A stretch of 23,769 nt of DNA. Origin: Glo-17 sp964549735 (GTDB lineage Bacteria > Krumholzibacteriota > Krumholzibacteriia > LZORAL124-64-63). Positions 15,654 to 23,726 of the stretch are shown here, in pieces; the first letter of the stretch is position 1; each line of letters begins with the position of its first letter. The notes below the pieces were generated by a model. That model saw only the letters and a program-made list of their open reading frames with translations, was not told the origin of the DNA and ran no database searches. Both the position numbers and the translations under genes were made by a program. The stretch covers positions 1-23,769 of the forward strand of contig CAZJWO010000054.1 in assembly GCA_964549735.1 (NCBI GenBank). Reading direction: 5' to 3'.

Positions 15654-18545
15654 TCAATAGCCGGCCGCGCCGCCATCGGGCGCGCGCGCGTCGACGCCCG
15701 CGGTCAGCGCGCCGCTGTCGAGGTCGACCACGATGACCGCGGCGACGCCCTGGGACTCGACCTCCAGAAGCTCGTGCCCCCGCCGGCGCAGGTCCACGAG
15801 GGTCTCCGCCGCGAAGCGTCCCTGCTCGTACTGGATCCTGTCCGGCAGCCACTGGTGGTGGATACGGCCGGCGTCGACGGCGGCCTGGGCGTCGAGGCCG
15901 TGGTCCAGCACGTTCAGGATGGTCTGCAGCACCGTGTTGATGATCGTGCGTCCGCCGAGCGAGCCGGTGACCATCACGAGGCGGCCGTCGCGCACGACGA
16001 TCGCCGGCGTCATGCTCGACAGCATGCGCTTGCCGGGCTCGGCGAGGTTGGGCGCCGTGCCGATGCGGCCCAGCGTGTCGGTCAGACCCGGCGCGGCGTT
16101 GAAATCGCCCATCTCGTTGTTCAGCAGGAAACCCGCGCCTGGCACGACGATGCCCGAGCCGTAGCCCATCTCGAGCGTGTAGGTCAGCGCCACGGCGTTG
16201 CGCCGGCCGTCGACGATCGAGAGGTGCGTCGTCTCCGGGCTCTCGGCGACCGTCTCCCAGGCGAAGCGCTCCGGCCGAGAGACCGCCGCGCGGTGGGGAT
16301 CGATCTTCGCGCGGAGCGCGTCGGCGTGCGCCTTGCTCGCCAGCCGTCCCAGCGGCAGGTCGGGATTCGAATCGGGATCGCCCAGATGGAGCGCGCGATC
16401 GGCGTACGCGCGCCGCATCGCCTCGGCCATGAGGTGCAGGGTGGCGGGCTGGCCGGGGCCCAGCGCGGCGAGGTCGTAGCCTTCGAGGATGTTGAGCATC
16501 GTGACGAGCGCGACGCCGCCCGAGCTGGGCGGCGGCATCGACAGGACCTCGTGGCCGCGGTACGAGCCGCGCACCGGCGCTCGCCGCATGGCCTGGTAGC
16601 CGGCGAGGTCCGCGTGCGTGATCAGGCCGCCGCCGCGCTCCATCTCGCGAACGATCAGCTCGGCGGTGCGCCCCTGGTAGAAGCCGTCGGGACCTTGGGC
16701 CGCGATCCGCTCGAGCGTGGCGGCGAGGTCCGCCTGGACGAGCAGGTCGCCGGCGGTAAAGGGCTCGCCGTCGCGGGTGAACTGCGCGAGCGAGGCCGCA
16801 TACGGCTCGAGGCGGGGCCGCGCGCGCTGCAACGACGCGGCGAGGCCTTCGGTCACGACGAAACCGTCGCGGGCGAGCGCGATCGCCGGTTCGACGAGGC
16901 GGCACCAGGGCAACGCGCCGTGGTCGCGCCAGGCGAGATGCAGGCCCGCCACGGTGCCCGGCACGCCGACGGACAGGTGGCTCAGGTGGTGCCGCTGGGG
17001 ATCGTACACGCCGCCCGTAAGCCACATCTCGGGGTGGGCGCCCGCCGGCGCGGTCTCGCGGAAGTCGTAGGCCACCGGATCGCCCGCGTCCGGACGGTAG
17101 AGCAGGAAACCCCCGCCGCCGATGTTCCCAGCAGTCGGATGGGTGACCGCCAGCGCGAACGCGGTCGCAACCGCGGCGTCGACCGCGTTGCCGCCGGCCA
17201 GGAGCGCCTCGGCGCCGACGCGCGAGGCGAGGACGTTCTGCGAGACGACGAGGGCGTTGGCGGCCGCGGCGCGGGCGACGGCGGGAGTTGCCGGCGCCGT
17301 GGTCGCGGCGGCGGTCGGTCCGGCGACGACCACCGACGCCAGAGATGCGGCGATGAGGATCGCACAGCGCGACGTCGCGCGATCACGCGCCCGCCGCGGC
17401 ACGAACGGCACGACCACGAGCAAGGTCACGGCCGCGAGCAGCGCGCCGCCGAGGAATACCGCCGCCAGACCCTGCCCGCCGTAGAGCAAGCCGCCCAGCA
17501 GCGGCCCCAGGGTCTGCCCCAGGCGCAGGATCATGCCGTTGAGCGACAGGAACGCACCGCGGTACTCCGCCGGCGCCAGTCCGGCCAGCACCGTCATGAG
17601 GCTCGGCATGCCGAGGCCCATCGCCGTGCCGAACATCGCGATGGGCAGGATCAGCGCGCCGGCGGTCGGCAGGATCGCGAGCAGGACGAGGGCCGGCGCG
17701 ACCAGCAGGAACGCGATCAGGATGAGGCGCCGTTCGGGCAGGCGCGCCGCCAGCCGTCCCGCCGCCGCCGACCAGAGCCCCGTCATGACCGACGAGCCGG
17801 TCAGATACATGCCGATGATCGCCGGCGAGAAAGCGAATCGCCGATCCAGCAGCACCGGGAAATAGGTCAGGATCGCACCGTAGAGCAGCACGAAGATCAC
17901 GAGGCTCACGGTGAAGGTCGCGCCGACCGGCGGCCGCCAGACGTACTGGACCACGGCCCCGAAGTAGGCTCGCCATGTCTGCCCGCTGCTCGGTTCAGGA
18001 TTGCGCAGGCAGCACTGCACCGCAAGCGCCACCGGCACCGCGGCCGCCGCCAGCAGGAACGGCCAGCGCCAGCCGAACTCGGCGAGCAGACCGCCGAGAC
18101 CGGGATACGCCGCGGTTCCCACGCTCAGCGCGGTCATGTTCCAGCCCATCACCGCGGCTCGCCGGCGACCTTCGTAGAGATCGCCGAGAAGCACCAGGTT
18201 CAGCGCGCCCAGCGCGGCGGCGCCCATGCCCTGCAGCCAGCGCAGGATCAGCAGCTGCGTGAACGTCTGCGCCGCGGCGCACGCGCAGCCGGCCACGGCG
18301 AACAGCCAGAGCGAGGGCACGATCACGCGGCGGCGCCCGAAACGATCCGCGAGCACGCCGACGACCGGAGTCAGCAGCACCCCCGGCGTGGTGAACGCCA
18401 GGATCAGCAGGCCGGCGCGCTGGGGCGTGATCGCGAAGACGGCCGCCAGACGCGGCAGCACCGGCGCGATGCTCGCCACGCCGAGCACGGCCATCAACGT
18501 GACCCCGAAGACGATCAGCAGGTTGCGATCGCGCCAGATGCTCAT
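15654..18545 (-). CDS. in-frame fusion of MFS transporter and gamma-glutamyltransferase
   Basis: One uninterrupted frame of 963 residues. Residues 1-380 form an MFS exporter-type transporter of about 12 helices, with motif A in GVLADRFGRRR (63-73) and the related repeat after the sixth helix. After a short basic loop (PRRARDRATSR, 383-393) comes another hydrophobic helix (CAILIAASLASVVVAG, 394-409), which looks like an old signal peptide. A complete gamma-glutamyltransferase follows (about 425-963). It has GGNAVDAAVAT (451-461), GNIGGGG (473-479), substrate-Arg region DFRETAP (Arg496), PPPSSGG (671-677), and TTHLSIVD with the predicted nucleophile Thr772, where such enzymes cut themselves into large and small subunits. 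An odd-numbered thirteenth helix would place the enzyme in the periplasm, where GGTs act on glutathione and gamma-glutamyl peptides. The start is uncertain: ATG 18545 lacks a good ribosome site. An internal GTG at 17402 could give a separate GGT, but no ribosome site precedes it. An assembly error joining two genes cannot be excluded. Confidence 0.85.
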   Translation of the reverse strand: MSIWRDRNLLIVFGVTLMAVLGVASIAPVLPRLAAVFAITPQRAGLLILAFTTPGVLLTPVVGVLADRFGRRRVIVPSLWLFAVAGCACAAAQTFTQLLILRWLQGMGAAALGALNLVLLGDLYEGRRRAAVMGWNMTALSVGTAAYPGLGGLLAEFGWRWPFLLAAAAVPVALAVQCCLRNPEPSSGQTWRAYFGAVVQYVWRPPVGATFTVSLVIFVLLYGAILTYFPVLLDRRFAFSPAIIGMYLTGSSVMTGLWSAAAGRLAARLPERRLILIAFLLVAPALVLLAILPTAGALILPIAMFGTAMGLGMPSLMTVLAGLAPAEYRGAFLSLNGMILRLGQTLGPLLGGLLYGGQGLAAVFLGGALLAAVTLLVVVPFVPRRARDRATSRCAILIAASLASVVVAGPTAAATTAPATPAVARAAAANALVVSQNVLASRVGAEALLAGGNAVDAAVATAFALAVTHPTAGNIGGGGFLLYRPDAGDPVAYDFRETAPAGAHPEMWLTGGVYDPQRHHLSHLSVGVPGTVAGLHLAWRDHGALPWCRLVEPAIALARDGFVVTEGLAASLQRARPRLEPYAASLAQFTRDGEPFTAGDLLVQADLAATLERIAAQGPDGFYQGRTAELIVREMERGGGLITHADLAGYQAMRRAPVRGSYRGHEVLSMPPPSSGGVALVTMLNILEGYDLAALGPGQPATLHLMAEAMRRAYADRALHLGDPDSNPDLPLGRLASKAHADALRAKIDPHRAAVSRPERFAWETVAESPETTHLSIVDGRRNAVALTYTLEMGYGSGIVVPGAGFLLNNEMGDFNAAPGLTDTLGRIGTAPNLAEPGKRMLSSMTPAIVVRDGRLVMVTGSLGGRTIINTVLQTILNVLDHGLDAQAAVDAGRIHHQWLPDRIQYEQGRFAAETLVDLRRRGHELLEVESQGVAAVIVVDLDSGALTAGVDARAPDGGAAGY

Positions 18546-18639
18546 GGGCGGAGCATACGGCAAGGTCGCGGAGTTGTCGGCGGCAATTTGCGGCGGACGC
18601 GTGAATCGTCGCGGTGCGGCCGGCCCCTGGTCGACGATC

Positions 18640-18666
18640 GGGGACCCGGCTCGGGACCGGGTCCCC
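18640..18666 (-). terminator. strong 10-bp hairpin after the small secreted protein gene
   Basis: Arms GGGGACCCGG (18640-18649) and CCGGGTCCCC (18657-18666) pair perfectly around a 7-nt loop, 30 nt after the stop at 18697. There is no T-tract on either side, so termination would have to be hairpin-only or Rho-assisted. It separates this gene from the MFS-GGT gene. Confidence 0.45.
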
Positions 18667-18696
18667 TGATATGGAATTCGCGCAGCCGCCAGCGTC

Positions 18697-19503
18697 CTAC
18701 TGGAACAGCTTCTTGATCGAACTCCAGCTCTGGCCTTCGGTCGGGATGCCCTCCCAGCAGCAGTCCACGGTCGCCCAGATCGCGAAATTGCCCCGCAGGC
18801 CGGCGTCGTGCAGATCCATGGCATCGATCCAGCCGATCCCGGGGTAGTGCAGGTAGCTCGTCGAGCGCGGCCCCGCGCCCGGGGTGACGTTGCTGCGATC
18901 GGTGACCAGGCCGGCCAGCGGATCGCCGCCGCCGTACGCGGCTTCTGGATTGGTCAGCAGCCGGACGCCGGCGAAGTAGCGGCCCGAAGCGGGCACGCGG
19001 CAAAAGGCCGCATCTCCGAATTCCTTGAAGATGATCCAGGCGCTCCAGTAGTCGACGCTGCCCGCTTCGATCGTGATGACGGGGCTTTCATAGAGCAGGA
19101 CATCGGGCACATAGGCCGTGCCGCTCAGGGCGGCCGTGTAGACCACGACCTGGGCATCGTAGAAGGTCAGCTCGTCCATGGCCTTGAACATGCCCGCCCA
19201 GCGCAGCGCCCAGCCTTCGCTGCAGCCGAGGCCGCAGTCGGCGTGGATCCGGCTGATGATGTGGACGTATTCCTGCGGCCAATCGTCGTTGATCCCCCAC
19301 CAGCCGGGGTACCAGTAGATGCCGCCCCCGGCCCAGCCCGTCTCGAACCAGGGGTTGTTGCCCATGGTGCAGTCGTAGTCGTCGCGCACGGGCGCGAACG
19401 CCGCGTCGATCGCCACGGGCCCCCGTGGCGCGGGCTGCAGTTCGGCGGCCACCAGTCCGGCCGCGCAGATCAGTCCGAGCGCCGTCAACAAGACCCTTTT
19501 CAT
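18697..19503 (-). CDS. small secreted protein of unknown function with C-terminal SIKKLF tail
   Basis: I do not recognise a family in this 268-residue protein. It has a clear signal peptide (MKRVLLTALGLICAAGLVAA). The mature part is rich in aromatic residues and Gly (for example GWAGGGIYWYPGWWGINDD). It has several cysteines (DYDCTMG, ADCGLGCSEGW, AFCRVP, ATVDCCWEG) that could form disulfides, and many beta-strand-like segments. It ends in SWSSIKKLFQ, matching the ending of the other small secreted protein in the window (SRVKRLFR at 23181-23726). It lacks the FlgD-like sorting domain. ATG 19503 is strongly supported by GGAGGTG 5 nt upstream. It lies 69 nt downstream of the sensor-phosphatase gene on the same strand and may be co-transcribed with it. 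Confidence 0.75.
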   Translation of the reverse strand: MKRVLLTALGLICAAGLVAAELQPAPRGPVAIDAAFAPVRDDYDCTMGNNPWFETGWAGGGIYWYPGWWGINDDWPQEYVHIISRIHADCGLGCSEGWALRWAGMFKAMDELTFYDAQVVVYTAALSGTAYVPDVLLYESPVITIEAGSVDYWSAWIIFKEFGDAAFCRVPASGRYFAGVRLLTNPEAAYGGGDPLAGLVTDRSNVTPGAGPRSTSYLHYPGIGWIDAMDLHDAGLRGNFAIWATVDCCWEGIPTEGQSWSSIKKLFQ

Positions 19504-19572
19504 GATTACACCTCCGGTTCGCCTTCCCCCCGAATGCTCCGTCGCGGCGGCAGATCCCGCCGGACGGACGGC

Positions 19573-22500
19573 TCAGCTCTTGACCTCGAGCACGACGATG
19601 GTCACGTCGTCGGTCTGGTTGATCTCACCACGCCAGGCGTCGAAGCGGGCGAACAGCTCGTCGATCATCGCCGGCGGCGGCTTGCCGATCGCCGCCGCGA
19701 AGTAGTCGGCGCAGCGCTCGCTGTCGAGCATCTCGTCGGCGGGCGAATCCTGTTCGAGAAAGCCATCGCTCACCAGAAGCAGCGTATCGCCGGGCTCGAC
19801 CGCGAAGCGGACCTCCTCGTAGGGCAGGTCGAAGCCCGTGCCGAGCATCACGCCGCACACGACGATCTGCTCGATGCGGCCGGTCCGGCGGCGATGGACG
19901 AAGATCGGCGGCATCGCCGCGGCGACCGCGCGGCACGCGCGGCCGTCCAGGCGCAGCAGGCCGAGCGCCATGAACATCTGGTCGAGCCGGATGCCGCAGA
20001 GGGTGCGGTTGCACTCCTGCATGAACAGCGGCAGGTCGGGCTCGGCGCACATGCGCGCGAACATGCCCTTCATGATCGCCACCATGATGCCCGCGCGCGT
20101 GCCGTGGCCGGTCGCGTCGCCGATCGCCAGGGTCAGCGAGCCGTCGCTGGCGACGTGGTAGTCGTAGTAGTCGCCGCCCACCTCGGTCGCCGGACGCATG
20201 CGCGCCGTGATGCCGTAGCGCGGGTGATCGGGCAGATGCGCCGGCAGCATCGAGAGCTGCAGCCGCCGCGCCTCTTCCAGCTCCTGGCCCTTGCGCTCGT
20301 TCTCCTGCTTCAGCGCGCGCGACTCGGCCGCCACGGCGCGGCTCTGCAGCTCCGCCGCCTGCGCCCGCAGCTCCGCCTCCAGGAGCCGGCCCTTGCTCCG
20401 CTCGCGCGCTTTCTCGAACCGCACGATGCCCAGCACGGCGCCGACGAGCAGCAGCGCGTAGCCGGCTTCGGCCCAACGCGTGCGCCACCACGGCGGCCGC
20501 ACCACGAGGGCCAGCGCGGCCCCCGTCTCGTTCCAGGCGCCGTCGCTGTTGGTGCCCTTGACGCGCAGTGTGTAGCGCCCAGCGGGCAGCGTCGTGAACA
20601 TCACATATCGCCGCGTGCCGAGGTCGACCCATTCGTCGCTCAGTCCCTCGAGCCGATAGGCGTAGCGGTTCTTTTCCGGCGCCGTGAAATCGAGCGCGGC
20701 GAACTCGAAGGAGACGACATTGTCGCGATGAGACAGGACGAGGCGCTCGAGCATGTTGATCGGCCGGTCGATCAGCGTACGGCCGTCCGGCAGCGGCCCC
20801 ACGGACACCGAGCGGTTCATGAGCTGGAAATCGGTCAGCACGACCGGCGCGAAGAACTCGCTATCCTTGATCTCGAGCGGATGAAAGACGTTGAAGCCGT
20901 TGATACCGCCGAAGAACATCTCTCCCGACCGGCTGCGATAGTAGGCGCCGCCGTTGAATTCGTTGCTCTGCAGGCCGTCGGCGATCGTGTAGGTCTTGAC
21001 CTCTCCCGTGGCGGGGCAGAAGCGCGCCAGGCCCGCGTTCGTGCTCAGCCAGAGCCGCCCGAGGTCGTCCTCCAGGATCCCGTAGATCGCGTCGTCCGGC
21101 AGCCCGTCGCTTCGGCGCAGCGCCTGGAACGTGCCGGTCGCGCGGTCGAGGCGGTTCAGCCCGCCGCCGTACGTGGCGATCCACAGCGTGCCGTGGCGGT
21201 CTTCGTGCACGCAGAAGACGAAGTCGTTGGACAGCGACGTGGGGTCCTGCGGGTCGTGGCGATAGCGCGTGAACGCGCCGGTCGTGCGATCGAGCAGGTT
21301 CAGGCCGCCGCCGTGCGTTCCGATCCATAAGGCGCCGGACCTGTCCTCATAGGCCGTGCGCACGTAGTCGTTGCTGATGGACCGCGGGTCCTGAGGATCG
21401 TGCCGGTAGTGGCGGAAGCCGCCGCTGGCGGCATCGAACCGGTCGAGACCGCCACCGAAGGTGCCGGCCCAGACGGCGCCGGCGCGATCGACGAAGACCA
21501 TGCGCAGCACATCGTTGGCCAGGCTGTGCGGATCGCCGGGATCATTGCGGAAATGGCGGAACCGCCCGCGCCGCGGCTCGAAGCGGTCGAGACCGCCGCC
21601 GTTGCTCGCCAACCACAGGTTGCCCTCGCGATCCCGCGCGACCATGCGGACCGAGTCGTGGCCGGGCGCGTCGGGGGCGTCCGGCCGCCGTGGATCATGG
21701 GGGTAGTGCGTGAAAACGCCCGTGCTGCGATCCCAGCGATCGAGGCCTGCGTTGTGCGTGCCGATCCAGACCGCGCCGTCGTCGTCTTCGACGAAGGACC
21801 AGACGATGCCATGCCCCAGCGAAGCGGGATCGCCGGGGCTGTGGCGATAGTGACGGAACGGTTTGCGCACCAGGCTGCAGCGGCTGATGCCGTTGCCGTA
21901 AGTGCCGACCCAGAGCACGCCGGCGTTGTCCTGCAACAGCGAGTGGACACGGTCGCCGCCAAGGCTCGCCGGCGCGTAGGGGTCGTGCCGGTAGCTCGCG
22001 AAATGTCCCGTGCCGCGGTCCAGCAGGTTGAGCCCGCCGCCGTCCGTGCCGACCCAGAGTTCGCCCGCGGCGTCGATGCGAAGAGCCAGCACCGAATTGT
22101 GACCGAGGCTGCGCGCGTCGAGCGGATCATGCCGGTACCTCGCCCAGGCGCCGGTCACGGGATCCAGTCTGCAGAGTCCGCCGTCTCGGACGCCGGCCCA
22201 GAGCGCGCCGTCCGGCTCGGCGGCCAGGCAGCGCACGTCGTCGCCGCCGAGCGACGTCGGATCGGCCGGGTCGTGGCGAAAGTGCGTGACCTTCTCGCTC
22301 CCTGGATCGCAGCGAAACAGGCCGTCGTTCGCCGTCCCGACCCAGATCGCGCCGGCAGCGTCCTCGCAGAGGGCCCGCGCATCGGCGCGCACCCACCGCC
22401 GGCAGGCCCCGGTCGCGCGGTCCAGGAGATCGAGCCCGCTGCCCGTGGCGACCCACAGGCGCCCCGCGCGATCCTCGAGCACGTCCCAGACGATGTCGCT

Positions 22501-22917
22501 GCCGAGGCTGGTCGAGTCGGCGGGGTCGTGCTGGTGGTGCGTGAAGCGGCCGGTCGTCGGATCGAAACGGTCGAGCCCACGGTGGAAGCTGCCGACCCAG
22601 AGGTATCCGGCGCGGTCCTCGTGGACGCATTTGATCTCGTTATGGACCAGGCTCGCGGGCTCCTTCGCGTCGTGCTTGAAGATCTTGAACGTGTAGCCGT
22701 CGAAGCGATTGAGGCCGTCCTCGGTCACGAACCAGAGGAAACCCTGCCGGTCCTGCAGGATGTCCTGGACGATGCTCTGCGAGAGCCCTTGCTCGATGGA
22801 AAGGTGGCGGAACTCCAGGTGTGGCGCCCGCGGCGCGGAGGCGCGCGCCGTGATCGCGCAGACGATCACCGCGATGGATAGGATCCACGTTCTGCGAGCG
22901 AACCAGCAACCACGCAT
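19573..22917 (-). CDS. two-propeller membrane sensor with Y_Y_Y domain and SpoIIE/PP2C phosphatase output
   Basis: The 1114-residue protein has a signal sequence (WILSIAVIVCAITARASA). About fourteen Reg_prop blades follow, of the form G-x-[LIV]-W-[VIL]-[GA]-T-x-G-G-G-L-x-R-[LF]-D (for example GALWIGTHGGGLNLLDR). That number suits two seven-bladed periplasmic propellers. A Y_Y_Y Ig-like domain comes next (NVVSFEFAALDF, YRLEGLSDEWVDLG, GRYTLRVKGTNSDG). A membrane helix (about 816-834) and a coiled coil (about 836-888) connect to a SpoIIE-type PP2C phosphatase (about 890-1114). Metal-site acids are seen in EVGGDYYDY (Asp916), IGDATGHG (Asp934), SDGFLEQ (Asp1051) and TDDVTIVV (1103-1104). The front is that of hybrid two-component sensors, but the kinase is replaced by a Ser/Thr phosphatase. 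It probably converts an extracellular signal, often a glycan or peptide in this sensor class, into dephosphorylation of a cytoplasmic target. ATG 22917 is chosen over an in-frame ATG at 23103 because GGAGG is 5 nt upstream and the signal sequence starts there. Confidence 0.92.
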   Translation of the reverse strand: MRGCWFARRTWILSIAVIVCAITARASAPRAPHLEFRHLSIEQGLSQSIVQDILQDRQGFLWFVTEDGLNRFDGYTFKIFKHDAKEPASLVHNEIKCVHEDRAGYLWVGSFHRGLDRFDPTTGRFTHHQHDPADSTSLGSDIVWDVLEDRAGRLWVATGSGLDLLDRATGACRRWVRADARALCEDAAGAIWVGTANDGLFRCDPGSEKVTHFRHDPADPTSLGGDDVRCLAAEPDGALWAGVRDGGLCRLDPVTGAWARYRHDPLDARSLGHNSVLALRIDAAGELWVGTDGGGLNLLDRGTGHFASYRHDPYAPASLGGDRVHSLLQDNAGVLWVGTYGNGISRCSLVRKPFRHYRHSPGDPASLGHGIVWSFVEDDDGAVWIGTHNAGLDRWDRSTGVFTHYPHDPRRPDAPDAPGHDSVRMVARDREGNLWLASNGGGLDRFEPRRGRFRHFRNDPGDPHSLANDVLRMVFVDRAGAVWAGTFGGGLDRFDAASGGFRHYRHDPQDPRSISNDYVRTAYEDRSGALWIGTHGGGLNLLDRTTGAFTRYRHDPQDPTSLSNDFVFCVHEDRHGTLWIATYGGGLNRLDRATGTFQALRRSDGLPDDAIYGILEDDLGRLWLSTNAGLARFCPATGEVKTYTIADGLQSNEFNGGAYYRSRSGEMFFGGINGFNVFHPLEIKDSEFFAPVVLTDFQLMNRSVSVGPLPDGRTLIDRPINMLERLVLSHRDNVVSFEFAALDFTAPEKNRYAYRLEGLSDEWVDLGTRRYVMFTTLPAGRYTLRVKGTNSDGAWNETGAALALVVRPPWWRTRWAEAGYALLLVGAVLGIVRFEKARERSKGRLLEAELRAQAAELQSRAVAAESRALKQENERKGQELEEARRLQLSMLPAHLPDHPRYGITARMRPATEVGGDYYDYHVASDGSLTLAIGDATGHGTRAGIMVAIMKGMFARMCAEPDLPLFMQECNRTLCGIRLDQMFMALGLLRLDGRACRAVAAAMPPIFVHRRRTGRIEQIVVCGVMLGTGFDLPYEEVRFAVEPGDTLLLVSDGFLEQDSPADEMLDSERCADYFAAAIGKPPPAMIDELFARFDAWRGEINQTDDVTIVVLEVKS

Positions 22918-22922
22918 GCTGG

Positions 22923-22927
22923 CCTCC
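22923..22927 (-). promoter_or_regulatory. ribosome binding site deciding the sensor start
   Basis: GGAGG on the minus strand lies 5 nt before the ATG at 22917-22915. The 62 extra codons of the longer frame (from 23103) have no such site and would bury the signal sequence. Confidence 0.7.
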
Positions 22928-22984
22928 AGCCGGGCGCCGCCGGAAGGCACCGGATCTCGCCTCGCCGGGGAAGCGAGAGACAGG

Positions 22985-22990
22985 ATTATA
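22985..22990 (-). promoter_or_regulatory. -10 box (TATAAT) of candidate sensor promoter
   Basis: A perfect TATAAT on the minus strand, about 68 nt before the sensor ATG. No clear -35 box is found 16-18 nt upstream, so an activator may be needed if this promoter is used. Confidence 0.4.
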
Positions 22991-23078
22991 CGATGATCGT
23001 CGTTCGCGGTTGCGGCGCCATCATACACCAGCGGCACCGGCACGTAAACACCAACCGGTTCGCGGGACTTTCGATGGT

Positions 23079-23104
23079 CGTGAAGGCATTTTTTAACCTT
23101 CACG
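23079..23104. promoter_or_regulatory. inverted repeat, candidate operator in divergent promoter region
   Basis: CGTGAAGG (23079-23086) and CCTTCACG (23097-23104) are perfect inverted repeats around a 10-nt AT-rich spacer. They end 7 nt before a TATGAT -10-like box (23112-23117) for the plus-strand gene at 23181, so the site overlaps where the -35 box would be. The spacing of half sites, about 18 nt centre to centre, is odd for a simple dimeric regulator but possible. It may instead be a hairpin in the sensor's leader if that gene is transcribed from further upstream. Confidence 0.45.
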
Positions 23105-23180
23105 GATCTGCTATGATCAGCATGCTCTCTCGATAACGGATCGCCGGTCGCTCTTTCCGCTCGCGTGAAAGGGGCTTGCC

Positions 23181-23726
23181 ATGCGAACTCTACGCCTGTC
23201 CATGATCTCGTTCCTCATGCTGGTCGCCGCGGGGCCGTCAGAGGCCCTGACGATCACCATCACCCTCGACGACGTCACGGTCGACACGCCGCAGACCCTG
23301 TGGCATGAAGCCGGCGTGGCGCTCTGGTTCGGCGATACGACGAGCGAGGACCTGACCCCCGGCTGGTGCCTGGTCATGCCGCACATCGAACTCGGCGCGC
23401 ACCAAGGCGTCTACATCTACCCGGCGCGGCTGCACGTGGATCTCGCCGGCGTCATCGGCTTGACCGATATCGAGGTCGACGTCTACGAGGCGCATGACGC
23501 CGGCAGCACGCGGGCGTTCCTCTATCACGACGAGACGGTCGTGGACTCCGTGCAGAGCTGGACCTCGCTGACCCAGACGCTCCATCTGCAGCCAGGCCAT
23601 GATCCGGTCGACAGGCTCGCGATCTCGGGGCACGAATCGGCGGTGTGGGAGATCCGGCTGATCGGCGACCAACTCCTGCCGGCCGCCTGCACGACGCTCA
23701 GCCGGGTCAAGCGACTGTTCCGCTGA
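23181..23726 (+). CDS. small secreted protein of unknown function with C-terminal RVKRLFR tail
   Basis: I recognise no known family in this 181-residue product. It has a signal peptide (about 1-22, LSMISFLMLVAAGPSEA) and a mature part that looks mostly beta-stranded (TITITLDDVTVDTP, GVYIYPARLHVDL, IEVDVYEAHDAG, AVWEIRLIGD). It resembles small secreted or surface beta-sandwich proteins in general layout only. The last residues, TTLSRVKRLFR, resemble the end of the secreted protein encoded at 18697-19503 (SWSSIKKLFQ). The ATG at 23181 has AAGGGG 6 nt upstream. It is divergent from the sensor-phosphatase gene, with an inverted repeat and a TATGAT box in the shared 263-nt gap. Shared regulation with the sensor is plausible but not shown. 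The remaining 43 nt to the window edge hold nothing recognisable. Confidence 0.7.
   Translation: MRTLRLSMISFLMLVAAGPSEALTITITLDDVTVDTPQTLWHEAGVALWFGDTTSEDLTPGWCLVMPHIELGAHQGVYIYPARLHVDLAGVIGLTDIEVDVYEAHDAGSTRAFLYHDETVVDSVQSWTSLTQTLHLQPGHDPVDRLAISGHESAVWEIRLIGDQLLPAACTTLSRVKRLFR

Noticed and set aside
17316..17402. Separate GGT gene starting at the internal GTG 17402
   Set aside because: The signal-peptide-like segment makes this tempting, but there is no ribosome site before the GTG and no stop ending the MFS frame. The fusion is the simpler reading, with the caveat of possible sequence error.
14595..18716. 1373-codon plus-strand open frame opposite the MFS-GGT and hydrolase genes
   Set aside because: Its translation is Arg/Gly/His/Gln-rich with no domain, and it is antisense to genes with clear motifs. 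It is a shadow frame typical of high-GC DNA. The same holds for the long frames opposite the M14 peptidase (593-3823), the kinase (4880-7996), the mosaic gene (9247-11643) and the sensor (18808-21330).
22918..23103. 62-residue N-terminal extension of the sensor protein from ATG 23103
   Set aside because: It lacks a ribosome site, is not signal-like, spans the TATAAT box and half of the inverted repeat, and would place the signal sequence internally. The GGAGG-preceded ATG at 22917 is far better.
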